64,000 bases of DNA from Ruminiclostridium papyrosolvens DSM 2782. GTDB lineage: Bacteria; Bacillota; Clostridia; Acetivibrionales; DSM-1351. A model generated the notes under the pieces. That model was given only the letters and a program-made list of their open reading frames with translations, searched no databases and was not told where the DNA came from. Of this stretch, positions 20,358-29,183 are shown in pieces (positions within the stretch are counted from its first letter, which is position 1; every line of letters begins with the position of its first letter). Where the stretch lies: the NCBI RefSeq assembly GCF_029318685.1, contig NZ_CP119677.1, forward strand, positions 4,331,001 through 4,395,000, in the 5' to 3' direction. The translations under genes were made by a program, and so were the position numbers.

Positions 20358-20743
20358 ACAGTATCACCTACCCCTAGCGTTTGTTTAATATACCTGTCTA
20401 AACTGCCAGCATGATTATACATATCGAGTAAGATTAAAGCGCCTCTATCAATATGTGCTTTTACAAAGAAAGGAAAGTAATCATCCTCGTTGATTTGACG
20501 GTTTTCCACTTGCTCAATTAAAACCTTAAAATATATATCATAATCACCAGTGATTGTTTGACGATTTAATTCAAGTCCCAGTGAATCTGATTTAAAATCT
20601 GCAACAGAGGTATCTTCTTTCACTGACCAAGCAATGGCGTGTTTTACTAGAGTGAATGGTTTTAAATGTGTACGACTTTCAAGTTCTTTGAAGATTTGCT
20701 CTGTTTTTTTTGATGTTTTCAGTCTAAAAACCACTCTCATCAC
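20354..20743 (-). CDS. dndE: DndE phosphorothioation protein
   Basis: A 129-aa protein with the DndE N-terminal pattern: RVVFRLKTSKKTEQIFKELE, then LKPFTLVKHAIAWSVKED. DndE proteins are small, helical, bind nicked double-stranded DNA and are required with DndC and DndD for phosphorothioate insertion. It overlaps dndD and dndA by 4 nt each. The exact start is unclear: GTG at 20743, ATG at 20740 and a GTG three codons on all lie near AAGGGG, and the last has the most usual spacing. Length is within the family range. Confidence 0.85.
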   Translation of the reverse strand: MMRVVFRLKTSKKTEQIFKELESRTHLKPFTLVKHAIAWSVKEDTSVADFKSDSLGLELNRQTITGDYDIYFKVLIEQVENRQINEDDYFPFFVKAHIDRGALILLDMYNHAGSLDRYIKQTLGVGDTV

Positions 20744-22923
20744 CCCTTAAAAAAATATTTGTTTGATACTGTAGTTTTACTGTTAGCCTCATCATATTCA
20801 AGAAGATATTCTTTTACAATAAAAGGCTTCATTACGGAGTAATAATGCTCTGTAATTTCCTCATCAGTTGAAAGTATAATTACCTGTTTACTTACGGTTG
20901 GAAAAAACTCCTTTGAAATTTGCTCTCTATGTTCTGTATCTATACGAGCATAAGGAGTATCAATTATAAATGGAATATCATTACCTGAAACCTTGATAAT
21001 TGCCCAATATAGAGATAAAACAAAAACTTGTTTTTCTCCCTTAGAAAGTTGATTAAATTCGATTTTTTTATAAAGCTCTATAGGGGTTTCTTCAAATAAT
21101 GCTATTTGGTCGCCAGTTCTCTTCAGACTATTTTTAAGTTTGGCAATTGAATCTATACTGAAAAATTCAAGTAACTTTTGCACCCCGGTATTTCCTATAC
21201 GCTTTGCTAATTCATCATGTCCAATGTTTTTAATCAGATTAGTAAGATCTTTGTGGGCATATGTTTGTTCTTTATAAAGGTAAATATTAAAATTACTATC
21301 AAGTTCAACTAAATCTATAAAATTTTCTTTACGCATTATCTTTTTTAGTATAGATAGCATATTTATTTCAATCTCTTTAAATTTAGAAACTGTTAGCTCC
21401 TGTACCATTTTATTCATAAGCATACTTGTTCTTTGTGTAAGCTCATAAACGTTTTTATCCTTGGTCTTAGATTTTAGCTGTTCAAAGAGTTGCGCTTTTT
21501 CATTTTGTAGACGTACTAGATTTTCTTTTTTCATTTCAAGATTCTGCAGCATACTTTCTAAAATCTTTTTACTCTCAAACTCATCCTTGGTAAGACTTGA
21601 AAACTTTAAAGAATATTCATGAGCATCTATATCAGCCATAGAGTCACGAAGCTTTTTACTTATTAACATGGATTCTGAAGATGCTTTATCTTTGGCTATT
21701 ATATTTTTAATAAACTTGTTACTGTTAAACTTCTTAATTGTTTCAAGTACAGCGGCTACTTTACTTTGTTGCTCTTTTGATAGGTCATGCAAATACACAA
21801 AATTATCTACATCTACATTTGGCATTGCCGATGAAGTAATAGCAATTGTAAGTTTACTTATAAAGTCTTCTCTGTTTATGTCCGATATACTAAGAGCACT
21901 AATTGTTGAGTGTATAGCGCCAAAAACCTCTTGTGAATTAAGCTTATTAACTAGAGCTTGGTATTTTTGCATTTCATCTTCAAGCTTTAATTGCTTAGTT
22001 ATTGAGGGTACAATATTTTTTGCAATTATAAAAGGCATAGAGCTTTCCACAAACGATTTTATTCGCAAATTACATTCATTTTTAATTCTTTCTAAGTCTT
22101 TTAACTGCTTATTAAGCTCACTTATTTCTTTTTCTCTTAATCCACCAGAGTTTTTAAATTGATTTTCTAGCTCTTCCTTCTTATATTGTATTTTTGTTAT
22201 GTTTGCATTTTTATTTATAATTTCTTCTTCTAAGGTTGCAATGTTTTTAATAACATTTCCAATTTCATCTGTTATTTTCTGATATTTTGTTGCGACTTCA
22301 TCAACTTCTTCAGTACCATAGCCTCCATTAACATAGTTATCACAGAATTTTCTAATTAACTCAAAGGTATCGAATGAGCAAAGTGTTAATAAAGCATTTT
22401 TAATATGTGTGTTGTAATTATTTGCTGCAAAAAAGTCTGCAATCTGCTCACCATCAAAAAAGAAAAAGTCAAATAAATTAGGAGGTAAGATTGTAAACAA
22501 ATAATTTTGGAAGAAAATCATATCATCTTCTGCAAGAATGTTCCCAGCTTTTAAAACTATCAATTCTTCATTAAGCTTTTGGGCATCATAATTCCATACC
22601 CTTTTTATTACATAACTAATAATCTCACGTTCATTTGGAATATCGAGGTTCACTTCTATATAAGCATTGACTTCAGATGAAGCAAACGCATCGTGATTAA
22701 TTAGTTCTTTTACTTTAGAAAGGTAAATATTACTGTTGTATTGATAATTAAAACAAAGTGGACCATAGAGGGCAAGTTTAATAGCAGTAAAGAGAGATGT
22801 TTTCCCCGTACCGTTTAGTCCACCTATTAGAACAACACTCTTTTTATCTGTCACAGTAAAATCAAATTCTTGTACTCCAACAAATGAGCTTATATTACAA
22901 ATTTTTATACCATTAATCTTCAT
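20740..22923 (-). CDS. dndD: DndD SMC-like ATPase
   Basis: A 727-aa ABC/SMC-type ATPase. Walker A GGLNGTGKTS lies at about residues 34-43, a coiled-coil region covers about 205-560, the ABC signature QLSKGEKQ is near 625, and Walker B FIIDTPYARID is near 655. A Q-loop-like FDFFFFDGEQIADFF motif lies around residue 158. DndD is thought to use ATP to open or nick DNA during phosphorothioate insertion. ATG at 22923, seven nt after AAAGGAG, is preferred to the upstream TTG at 22929. It overlaps the dndC stop by 11 nt, so the two are translationally coupled. Confidence 0.88.
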   Translation of the reverse strand: MKINGIKICNISSFVGVQEFDFTVTDKKSVVLIGGLNGTGKTSLFTAIKLALYGPLCFNYQYNSNIYLSKVKELINHDAFASSEVNAYIEVNLDIPNEREIISYVIKRVWNYDAQKLNEELIVLKAGNILAEDDMIFFQNYLFTILPPNLFDFFFFDGEQIADFFAANNYNTHIKNALLTLCSFDTFELIRKFCDNYVNGGYGTEEVDEVATKYQKITDEIGNVIKNIATLEEEIINKNANITKIQYKKEELENQFKNSGGLREKEISELNKQLKDLERIKNECNLRIKSFVESSMPFIIAKNIVPSITKQLKLEDEMQKYQALVNKLNSQEVFGAIHSTISALSISDINREDFISKLTIAITSSAMPNVDVDNFVYLHDLSKEQQSKVAAVLETIKKFNSNKFIKNIIAKDKASSESMLISKKLRDSMADIDAHEYSLKFSSLTKDEFESKKILESMLQNLEMKKENLVRLQNEKAQLFEQLKSKTKDKNVYELTQRTSMLMNKMVQELTVSKFKEIEINMLSILKKIMRKENFIDLVELDSNFNIYLYKEQTYAHKDLTNLIKNIGHDELAKRIGNTGVQKLLEFFSIDSIAKLKNSLKRTGDQIALFEETPIELYKKIEFNQLSKGEKQVFVLSLYWAIIKVSGNDIPFIIDTPYARIDTEHREQISKEFFPTVSKQVIILSTDEEITEHYYSVMKPFIVKEYLLEYDEANSKTTVSNKYFFKG

Positions 22924-24298
22924 CTTCAAGCTCCTTTAAAACACTGGCGTGCAACCATTGCTGAGTCAAAGACTTTTCTAAATTACCCCTAAGAATTTTG
23001 GGGTTTGAAAAATGCTTGTTTTTGGTTGTCACAAAAATCAAATTTTTTACTAAATCAATGGGTACATCATATTCCTCTGCATAATTACTAAGTTTTTCAA
23101 TTGTAGGTATATCAAACAATGGCTTCTTAAGGTCGTGCCATGGCAGCTTTTTACCAGTCACATCATAATATAAATTGACCAATTCTAAGCGTGTAAGGTC
23201 AAGTTCATCATCCCAAATTTTATCTATAGCTTTAAGCTCTGGAATTGTGATAAGCTCATAATTAATTTGTTCTTGCAATCTCAAAAGTCTTGTTAAAATT
23301 TCTTTACGCATTTCCCATGTGAATGGTCCGAGACCAATCTTGCCACTCGGGGTAAAATATACTTTACCATCACGCCGTTTTTTTTCTCTGTTAGCTTCAA
23401 TATCTCTAATTGAAATTAGCCATTTTCTAAACTCAGCAAGAGGAATAAGTTCTCTATGCCCTGATCGAATAAACCCATTGAGTGACTTGTCCTCTTTTAC
23501 AACAGTGCAAATCCAACAACCGAATCTTGATTGCCCACAGCTCTGAGTTTGTTCATTTTTACTAGATACTCCGGCAAAAGGACATTCACCACTATCTGCG
23601 CCTGCGTAAAGTTCTATAATACGAGAATTACTTGTTCCCCAAGCAGCTATATTATTGTTGGATGATATAATATCCCATACATCCTCTGTTGTAAGCTCAA
23701 CAATAGGAGGGTAAACATACGCATCCTTAATAGTTTCATGCCGATTAAGCAGTTTACCAATTATTTCTCTATCTTCAATCCTTTTTTTTCTTGTAATACT
23801 TTCGTCTTTTCGTACGCCAAGAAGTATTACAACCTCTGAATTATGTTTATTAATTATATTCTCAATAAAAGTGCCACTTGGAGCTATTTTCAGTCTATCT
23901 GTACACCATCTAAATGACCCATTTAACCTTGGAGTTGGAAAACCACGGCCTATCACATTTGCCCAAAATGTATTTGATGGATCAGGCTGTACTAACTTAC
24001 ATGTTAATGGTACCTTATCTCTTTTTGCCGCATTTCCAATAGCGGTAATCATATCTGAAAGATACTCTTTTATTAGCGGATTTTCAACCATAGTATCTGA
24101 TGACACAACATAAACAGGCTTGTGACGTTTTTGAGGGTCAAGTTGCAATAGCATTGTATAAACTAAATGCACAACGACAGTTGAATCCTTGCCTCCACTA
24201 TAGCCAATTATCCAAGGACGGTTATCTGATAAATATACGTATTCTATTTCTTTCATTAAGTCTTCAAGCGTGTTTTCGTTAAAGTAGCTATTTGACAT
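22913..24298 (-). CDS. dndC: DndC PAPS-reductase-like phosphorothioation enzyme
   Basis: A 461-aa member of the PAPS reductase/ATP pyrophosphatase fold. The PP-loop SGGKDST is at residues 34-40, RWCTDRLK at about 130, and a C239 ... C254 ... C261-x2-C264 set that should hold the 4Fe-4S cluster known for DndC. It activates DNA phosphate with ATP and transfers sulfur supplied by DndA. It starts at an ATG after GGAGAGAGAG and follows the XRE regulator gene after a single base, so the regulator and the modification genes share a transcript. All key residues appear intact. Confidence 0.9.
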   Translation of the reverse strand: MSNSYFNENTLEDLMKEIEYVYLSDNRPWIIGYSGGKDSTVVVHLVYTMLLQLDPQKRHKPVYVVSSDTMVENPLIKEYLSDMITAIGNAAKRDKVPLTCKLVQPDPSNTFWANVIGRGFPTPRLNGSFRWCTDRLKIAPSGTFIENIINKHNSEVVILLGVRKDESITRKKRIEDREIIGKLLNRHETIKDAYVYPPIVELTTEDVWDIISSNNNIAAWGTSNSRIIELYAGADSGECPFAGVSSKNEQTQSCGQSRFGCWICTVVKEDKSLNGFIRSGHRELIPLAEFRKWLISIRDIEANREKKRRDGKVYFTPSGKIGLGPFTWEMRKEILTRLLRLQEQINYELITIPELKAIDKIWDDELDLTRLELVNLYYDVTGKKLPWHDLKKPLFDIPTIEKLSNYAEEYDVPIDLVKNLIFVTTKNKHFSNPKILRGNLEKSLTQQWLHASVLKELEDED

Positions 24299-24299
24299 A

Positions 24300-24632
24300 T
24301 TACAACTCTCTCTCCGATGTATCTTTTAATACTCTCAAAATTTCTATTGATGTTACCTTTTTGTTATGTGGAAGTTCATCGAATATTTTAAGCAAATCAA
24401 TAGCTTCTTGAGACAATCCCGTATGATTCGGGTCTTTTTTATAATCTATTAGATAATCAACCGAAACCCTAAAACAGTCAGCTAACTGTGTTAAGGTTTC
24501 AATATTCGGGGCAACTAGACCCCTCTCATAAAGACTAATATTTTGCTGAGTGGTTTTTAACTTTTCAGCTAAATACTCCTGTGAGTACTTATATTGTTTT
24601 CTGAGTTTTTTCAAATTATCTGAAAAGCTCAT
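24300..24632 (-). CDS. XRE-family repressor, probable regulator of the defence operon
   Basis: A 110-aa protein with an N-terminal Cro/CI-type helix-turn-helix (residues about 5-60; SQEYLAEKLKTTQQNISLYERG is the recognition unit) and a short helical C-terminal part. It is the first gene of the dnd transcript. Classical bacterial dnd clusters are controlled by DndB, which is absent here, so this protein probably takes its place. The adjacent 150-bp intergenic region holds several ACAAT ... ATTGT inverted repeats suited to a dimer. Autoregulation and control of the divergent gene are inferred from these sites. The ribosome binding site is weak (GGATG). Confidence 0.85.
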   Translation of the reverse strand: MSFSDNLKKLRKQYKYSQEYLAEKLKTTQQNISLYERGLVAPNIETLTQLADCFRVSVDYLIDYKKDPNHTGLSQEAIDLLKIFDELPHNKKVTSIEILRVLKDTSEREL

Positions 24633-24648
24633 TTTAACACATCCACAA

Positions 24649-24787
24649 ATTATATATTACAATAAAAAATTGTATTTAGATACAATTTCACATAATTTAT
24701 CTTTAAGAAAACACAATATAATTGTTTAACCTACTTGAATTACAATAAATTATTGTGTATAATATCTAAATTACAATATTTAATTGT
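24649..24787. promoter_or_regulatory. Divergent promoter region with a cluster of palindromic operators
   Basis: Inverted repeats with ACAAT/ATTGT arms are found at 24659-24673, 24713-24725, 24742-24756 and 24773-24787, and an overlapping ATTGTAT/ATACAAT pair at 24669-24686. A sigma-A promoter for the plus-strand gene is clear: TTGAAT at 24735-24740, a 17-bp spacer, TATAAT at 24758-24763. The third palindrome fills the spacer and the fourth lies just past the likely start point, an arrangement for repression. For the minus strand, TATAAT at 24654-24649 is a possible -10 with a poor -35, and the first two repeats lie just upstream of it. The likely ligand is the adjacent XRE protein. Confidence 0.8.
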
Positions 24788-24813
24788 TTATTTTTTTAGA
24801 TGGGGTGAATTTT

Positions 24814-25812
24814 ATGATATGCAAAATTTGCAGTCAAAAAATTGAAGAAGGTCTTGGTTATGGCAAAGGCAAAATATATTGCAAAGAATGCTATGAAAAA
24901 AAGCGAGAGTTTATAAAAAGTAGGAAGTACAAGCTAGAATTACTAAAATCTCTACCTCTAGACTTAAAGATTATTAAAACAAAGATTCTTATACAGGAAG
25001 CTTTTGATATATATGGTTCCAACATTTATGTATCATACTCAGGTGGTAAGGACTCAACAGTATTATCCCATTTAGTTCGACAGTTACAACCTAATATACT
25101 ACATATTTTTTCAAACACAACCTGTGAGTATCCTGAAACATTACAGCATATTAATTGGGAAAAAGAGCATAATGGTATGAATATTCTTATTGTTAAGCCT
25201 TACGATAAATATAAAAAGCCCTGGAATTTCAAGAGAGTTGTAAAAGAAGATGGATTTCCGATGTATTCTAAAGATGTTGCAAATGCTATCAGGACTTATC
25301 GACGTGCAAAATCTGATAAAACACGTCAAAATTCTATTGACTATATTACAAGAAGATTTAAACGTTTTTTAAGTTACAAAGACCTAAATATTTCAGATAA
25401 ATGTTGTGAGAAACTAAAGAAAACACCAATTAAGCAAGCTGCAAGAAAGCTGGGTATGCAGTGTGCAATTTTAGGTATATTAGCTGAAGAAAGTCGGCAG
25501 AGAGAACTGGATTGGATGAACTATGGTTGCAATGTATTTAATGTAAAAAAAGACAATCAGTGTAAGCCCCTATCGTTTTGGACAGAAAATGATATATATG
25601 AATATATAGAACTATACAATTTAAAAATTTCAAAGCTCTATGAAATGGGTTATGAGCGTAACGGCTGCATGTTTTGCGGTTTTGGTATTGAATACGATTA
25701 TAATCAAGGCAAGAATAGATATGAACGTTTATCAATAACCCATCCAAAAATGCATAAATATCTACTCAACAATTTTAAAGATATACTTGACGAGTGTAAT
25801 ATTACATATTGA
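24814..25812 (+). CDS. PAPS-reductase-fold protein with N-terminal zinc ribbon
   Basis: A 332-aa protein. The ATG at 24814, after GGGGTG, is preferred over an upstream TTG because it begins the conserved part. Residues 3-26 form a four-cysteine zinc ribbon (CKIC ... YCKEC), followed by a PP-loop SGGKDST near residue 77, and a C-terminal NGCMFCGFGIEYD motif. It belongs to the PAPS reductase/PP-loop ATPase superfamily like DndC but is clearly a different branch. It is the only plus-strand gene in the island and shares the operator region with the dnd operon. It may be a sulfur carrier or second sulfurtransferase of the system, or an independent nucleotide-alpha-hydrolase. The substrate is not evident. 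Confidence 0.75.
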   Translation: MICKICSQKIEEGLGYGKGKIYCKECYEKKREFIKSRKYKLELLKSLPLDLKIIKTKILIQEAFDIYGSNIYVSYSGGKDSTVLSHLVRQLQPNILHIFSNTTCEYPETLQHINWEKEHNGMNILIVKPYDKYKKPWNFKRVVKEDGFPMYSKDVANAIRTYRRAKSDKTRQNSIDYITRRFKRFLSYKDLNISDKCCEKLKKTPIKQAARKLGMQCAILGILAEESRQRELDWMNYGCNVFNVKKDNQCKPLSFWTENDIYEYIELYNLKISKLYEMGYERNGCMFCGFGIEYDYNQGKNRYERLSITHPKMHKYLLNNFKDILDECNITY

Positions 25813-26399
25813 CAGCATTTCACTTCTAGTACTATAAGTGATGCCTGAGCTTACTCCATAGGAGACTTTAAATAATTTTGTGTACGAAGCTTCAAAGGGT
25901 GCGTTTAAAATTTTGTGTAAATATGGTTACCAATAATTTGCCATAAACCACTTGATAACATATAAATTAAAAAACACAAATTAGTCAAGGCCGGATTATT
26001 TCCGTTATATATAGCCTTGATGGATTTGTGTTTTTTGATACTATCCCAAAAAGTGGTTATGTTAATCATATACAGAAAATGAAACGTTCTCCTTTCAAAC
26101 TTTATGATGGCTTAGTATTTTCCAAAGTATTAACTCTCAAAAATTTAATATAATTTTTAATAATATTATTTCTGTGCCTATACCTGTATTTTGAGGGTCT
26201 AGTCCGTCCGGCGATGAGGACAAGCTATTGGTTTGTGAAGGCTTAAATATAATAGTCAAGCCTTCCATCATACATAATTATTAATTGACTCATGACTTAA
26301 TCCCAGTTCCGGTATCGTTGAGTCCATTTTTTTTATTACATTCATTGATGCCAAATAAAGCATTTTTTAAGCGAAGTATCAAAAGGAAAAACGGCTTTA
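25813..26399. other. Non-coding stretch with several hairpins
   Basis: No gene is supported here. A weak hairpin (25815-25844) follows the plus-strand stop. A long hairpin lies at 25969-26036, a second (GAAGGCTT/AAGCCTTC) at 26237-26265, and a small GTCC/GGAC stem near 26210-26229. The part from about 25898 onward probably belongs to a decayed insertion sequence. Confidence 0.5.
25969..26036. terminator. Long hairpin, possible bidirectional terminator
   Basis: Arms of about 22 nt (AAAAAACACAAATTAGTCAA and its near-complement, starting GCCTTGATGG) enclose a 22-nt loop and end in a T-run at 26031-26036. It is 156 nt beyond the stop of the plus-strand gene and could end that transcript. It could also be an internal palindrome of the decayed element. 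Confidence 0.5.
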
Positions 26400-27345
26400 A
26401 TTTTAGTAACCTTTCTGAACTTTCGGTGTAGCCTCAATTATGTTGGTTGTATAAATTATTTTTCCTATCTGCTTCGGAACCTTGTAATATGGTGATAAGA
26501 CTTCCCAATTGGACTCCCAGCTTTTAAATGCAGGATGGATAATCCTTACCCCATTTGTTTTTTAAGTCCTCAAGACAGTTCAATGCAATTTCTTAGTTGA
26601 TGAATTATACATCTCTGAATTTCGGATTTTGGGAAAGCGGCTACAATAGCTTCTTTGAGTTCTCTAAGTCCGTCTACACAGAATATGAGTACATCCTTTA
26701 CACCTCTGTTTTTAAGGTCATTAAGCACATCTAGCCAGAACTTCGAGGATTCGTTCTCTCCAATCCATATTCCAAAAATATCTTTCTTACCTGAAACATC
26801 TACACCCATAACAACATGAGCAGCCCTATTTACTATATGTCTTGTCCATCAGTTCTTGCCTTGTAATGAATGGCATCCATGAATACAAAAGGGTATACAG
26901 CCTCAATAGGTCTGCCTTGCCATTCTTTTATTTTAGGAAGAATCCTTTCAGTTATTTTACTGACCATCTTAGCAGAAATATCTATTCCATAAAGGTCTTT
27001 AACCTGGTCGTGAATACCTCTGGCATAAATAGAAATCACTTTATCCTCAATTCCTGATATATCGCTTTTGTACGTGGGAACTATTTTAGGCTCAAATTCA
27101 CCTTTTCTGTCACTTGGAATATCAATCTGCACGGGTCCAAATTCACTCTTTAGTTATTTATTTGAGTAACCGTTTCTGCTAATATCTGCGATTTTCTGTC
27201 GTGAATCATCCCGGAAATACTCGAGATAAACATCCATTTCAGCTTCAATCATCTCCTGACGAACATCTTTAAACGCCTCCTTTAAGAAGGATATTATTTC
27301 TCCGGGATTTTTAAAATTGTTCTCCTCAATTGTTTCTTAAACAAG
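26400..27345 (-). pseudogene. IS256-family transposase remnant
   Basis: Fragments in different frames read as one Mutator-type (DDE) transposase. The N-terminal part (LKEAFKDVRQEMIEAEMDVY ... SRNGYSNK) is followed by a stop near 27150, then LKSEFGPVQIDIPSDRKGEFEP ... VFMDAIHYKAR (first catalytic Asp), a frame change near 26830, MGVDVSGKKDIFGIW ... FCVDGLRELKEAI (second Asp) and IIHQLRN. A deletion removes roughly a hundred bases before SWESNWEVLSPYYKVPKQIG and IIYTTNIIEA near 26460. It has several frameshifts, one stop and one deletion, so it is inactive. An intact parent may exist elsewhere in the genome. Confidence 0.85.
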
Positions 27346-27567
27346 CTCTTTTGATAAAACGCTCAAAAAAAATACTCCTCTCTGGTTAATACTTAAATTG
27401 TTAACCATTAAAGAGCATTTCCTATGTTTCATATACAAAATTGTTTACAGCGTCTGTGTTTCTGAAAAATTATCCATCTCTTATTAAAAGATACCCCATT
27501 ACATTAAGTTTTGCCTACTTATATATATGTTATTGGTAAACATAGCTCTCCATATTTTCTTTTTCCG

Positions 27568-29178
27568 CTATAATAAACTACTTTCAACCACTTTCCCCGA
27601 CTTAAATTGCACAATCACCTTTTCCTTAGACACTACGTTAATACTTTGAATAAGCCTACGTACAAGCTCATTATCAAATTGAGTAATTCCATTACTGCTG
27701 TCAAGGAATTGTGATATATCATCTACCCTTTGTTCATAATTTGCTCTTAGCTTTTCTTTCTCTATAAACTCCTTTTTCTTCTTTTGCAGGACGGATATTT
27801 TCTTTGATATTTGCTCGAATTTAGTATCATATGCGTTACTACCAGAATCTGCTTTTGCATTGAGCTCCACATATTGAAGCAGCTGTTCTTGCAAGGTATA
27901 AAGTCGTTCATCTATGCTTTTTTGTAAAGGTAGCTCAGTTTTTTCGTTTATAGCAGTTAATATATTTCCCTTGAGGGTATCTGTAAACTTCCTATGTCCA
28001 TTTATTACTGAGTTTATTACCTCCATGACCGTCACTTCTACGCTTTTTTCCTTAAGTGTAGGAGAATACTGGCACACCTTGGTTCCATGCTCTAATCGAT
28101 TTATACATCGCCATACTATCTGTTTCTTTCCGTTTTTTGCCCAAGTCGTCCTACGATAATGGCTTCCGCATTCAGCACATGTTAAGATTTCTGTCAATGC
28201 AAACTGCGAGCTGTATTTTGCTTTTCCTTTCTTTCCTTTATGAAGCTCTGCACGGCGTGATTTTTCCTCCTGTACACGATAATACAGAGGCTTTGGTATT
28301 ATTGCTTCATGGCTGTCCTCCACGTAGTACTGAGGAACAATTCCATTGTTTTTTACCCGCTTTTTTGTTAGATAGTCTACAGTATAGGTTTTCTGCAGCA
28401 AAGCATCCCCCATATATTTTTCATTGCTCAGCATTTTGTCTATTACAGAGGTTGACCATTTTTCTCGTCCCGTAACTGTCGTTATTCCTTCCTCCTCAAG
28501 CTTTTTCTTTATGTTTATGATACTTTCTCCCTCAAGGTACAGTCTGAATATCCTTTTAACAAGAACAGCCTCCTCCGGTACTATAACCAAATCTCCATTT
28601 TCATTTTTGGTATAGCCTAAAAATTTGTTATGGTTAACATATATTTTCCCTTGCTGAAAACGATGGACAACACCCCATCTGGTATTGGTGCTTAATGAAC
28701 GGCTCTCCTCCTGTGCAAGGCTTCCGAGAATGGTAATTAAAAGCTCTCCTGCTCCGTCCAAGGTGTTTATATTCTCTTTTTCAAAGTATACTGCGATGTT
28801 TCTTTCCCTTAGCTGTCTTATATATGAAATACAGTCAAGCGTATTTCTCGCAAAGCGGCTAATGGATTTGGTTATTATCATGTCGATTCTTCCTGCCATG
28901 CAGTCCTCTATCATCCGGTTGAATTCTACACGCTTTTTGGTATTTGTTCCGCTTATACCCTCGTCCGCATATATCCCTGCAAATATCCACTTGGGATTTG
29001 TCTGTATTGCTCTTGTGTAGTGATCCACTTGTGCCTGATAGCTTGACTGCTGTTCCTCAAGCTCGGTACTGACACGGCAATAAGCAGCAACCCTGAGCCT
29101 TATTTCTTCTGCACGATTATGAATATTATATGAGGGATCTGCTGGTATTACGGATACTGTTCTTCTTACTCCCGGCAT
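27568..29178 (-). CDS. Large serine recombinase (third of the recombinase block)
   Basis: A 536-aa large serine recombinase of TndX/TnpX type. The catalytic domain covers residues about 28-170 with nucleophile S37 in AAYCRVSTELEEQ and ITKSISRFARN. The recombinase domain follows (about 190-300), then a zinc beta-ribbon with CAECGSHYRR and a second cysteine pair, and a coiled-coil C-terminus. It catalyses site-specific excision and integration, expected for the element that extends to the right. ATG at 29178, eight nt after AAGGAG, is preferred to an upstream GTG. It lies 5 nt after the stop of the next recombinase gene, so they are co-transcribed. Its stop is close to the likely end of the element. 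Confidence 0.9.
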   Translation of the reverse strand: MPGVRRTVSVIPADPSYNIHNRAEEIRLRVAAYCRVSTELEEQQSSYQAQVDHYTRAIQTNPKWIFAGIYADEGISGTNTKKRVEFNRMIEDCMAGRIDMIITKSISRFARNTLDCISYIRQLRERNIAVYFEKENINTLDGAGELLITILGSLAQEESRSLSTNTRWGVVHRFQQGKIYVNHNKFLGYTKNENGDLVIVPEEAVLVKRIFRLYLEGESIINIKKKLEEEGITTVTGREKWSTSVIDKMLSNEKYMGDALLQKTYTVDYLTKKRVKNNGIVPQYYVEDSHEAIIPKPLYYRVQEEKSRRAELHKGKKGKAKYSSQFALTEILTCAECGSHYRRTTWAKNGKKQIVWRCINRLEHGTKVCQYSPTLKEKSVEVTVMEVINSVINGHRKFTDTLKGNILTAINEKTELPLQKSIDERLYTLQEQLLQYVELNAKADSGSNAYDTKFEQISKKISVLQKKKKEFIEKEKLRANYEQRVDDISQFLDSSNGITQFDNELVRRLIQSINVVSKEKVIVQFKSGKVVESSLL

Positions 29179-29183
29179 GACAA

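Larger units (their letters stand above)
25898..27454 (-). mobile_element. Decayed IS256-family insertion sequence
   Basis: A transposase pseudogene of IS256 type is flanked by imperfect inverted ends: GCGTTTAAAATTTTGTGTA near 25901-25919 and, on the other strand, GCTGTAAACAATTTTGTATA near 27452-27433. The ends are proposed from this resemblance. No target duplication was recognised. At about 1.55 kb it is slightly longer than typical IS256 elements, so the left end may include foreign sequence. A second AATTTTGTGTA copy at about 25873-25883 leaves the left boundary uncertain. Confidence 0.55.

Noticed and set aside
1491-24298. A classical dndB-E/dndFGH or a full 7-deazaguanine (dpdA-K) system
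   Set aside because: No gene for DndB, DndF/G/H or the DpdA transglycosylase is found. Only the Dpd-like effector genes and dndCDEA are present.
24814-25812. Housekeeping CysH (assimilatory PAPS reductase)
   Set aside because: The zinc-ribbon N-terminus, C-terminal cysteine motif and location in a defence locus do not fit CysH of sulfate assimilation.
26190-26235. Self-cleaving ribozyme-like sequence around GTCCGTCCGGCGATGAGGAC
   Set aside because: It lacks the conserved CTGATGA and GAAA core of hammerhead ribozymes. Only a weak stem is present.
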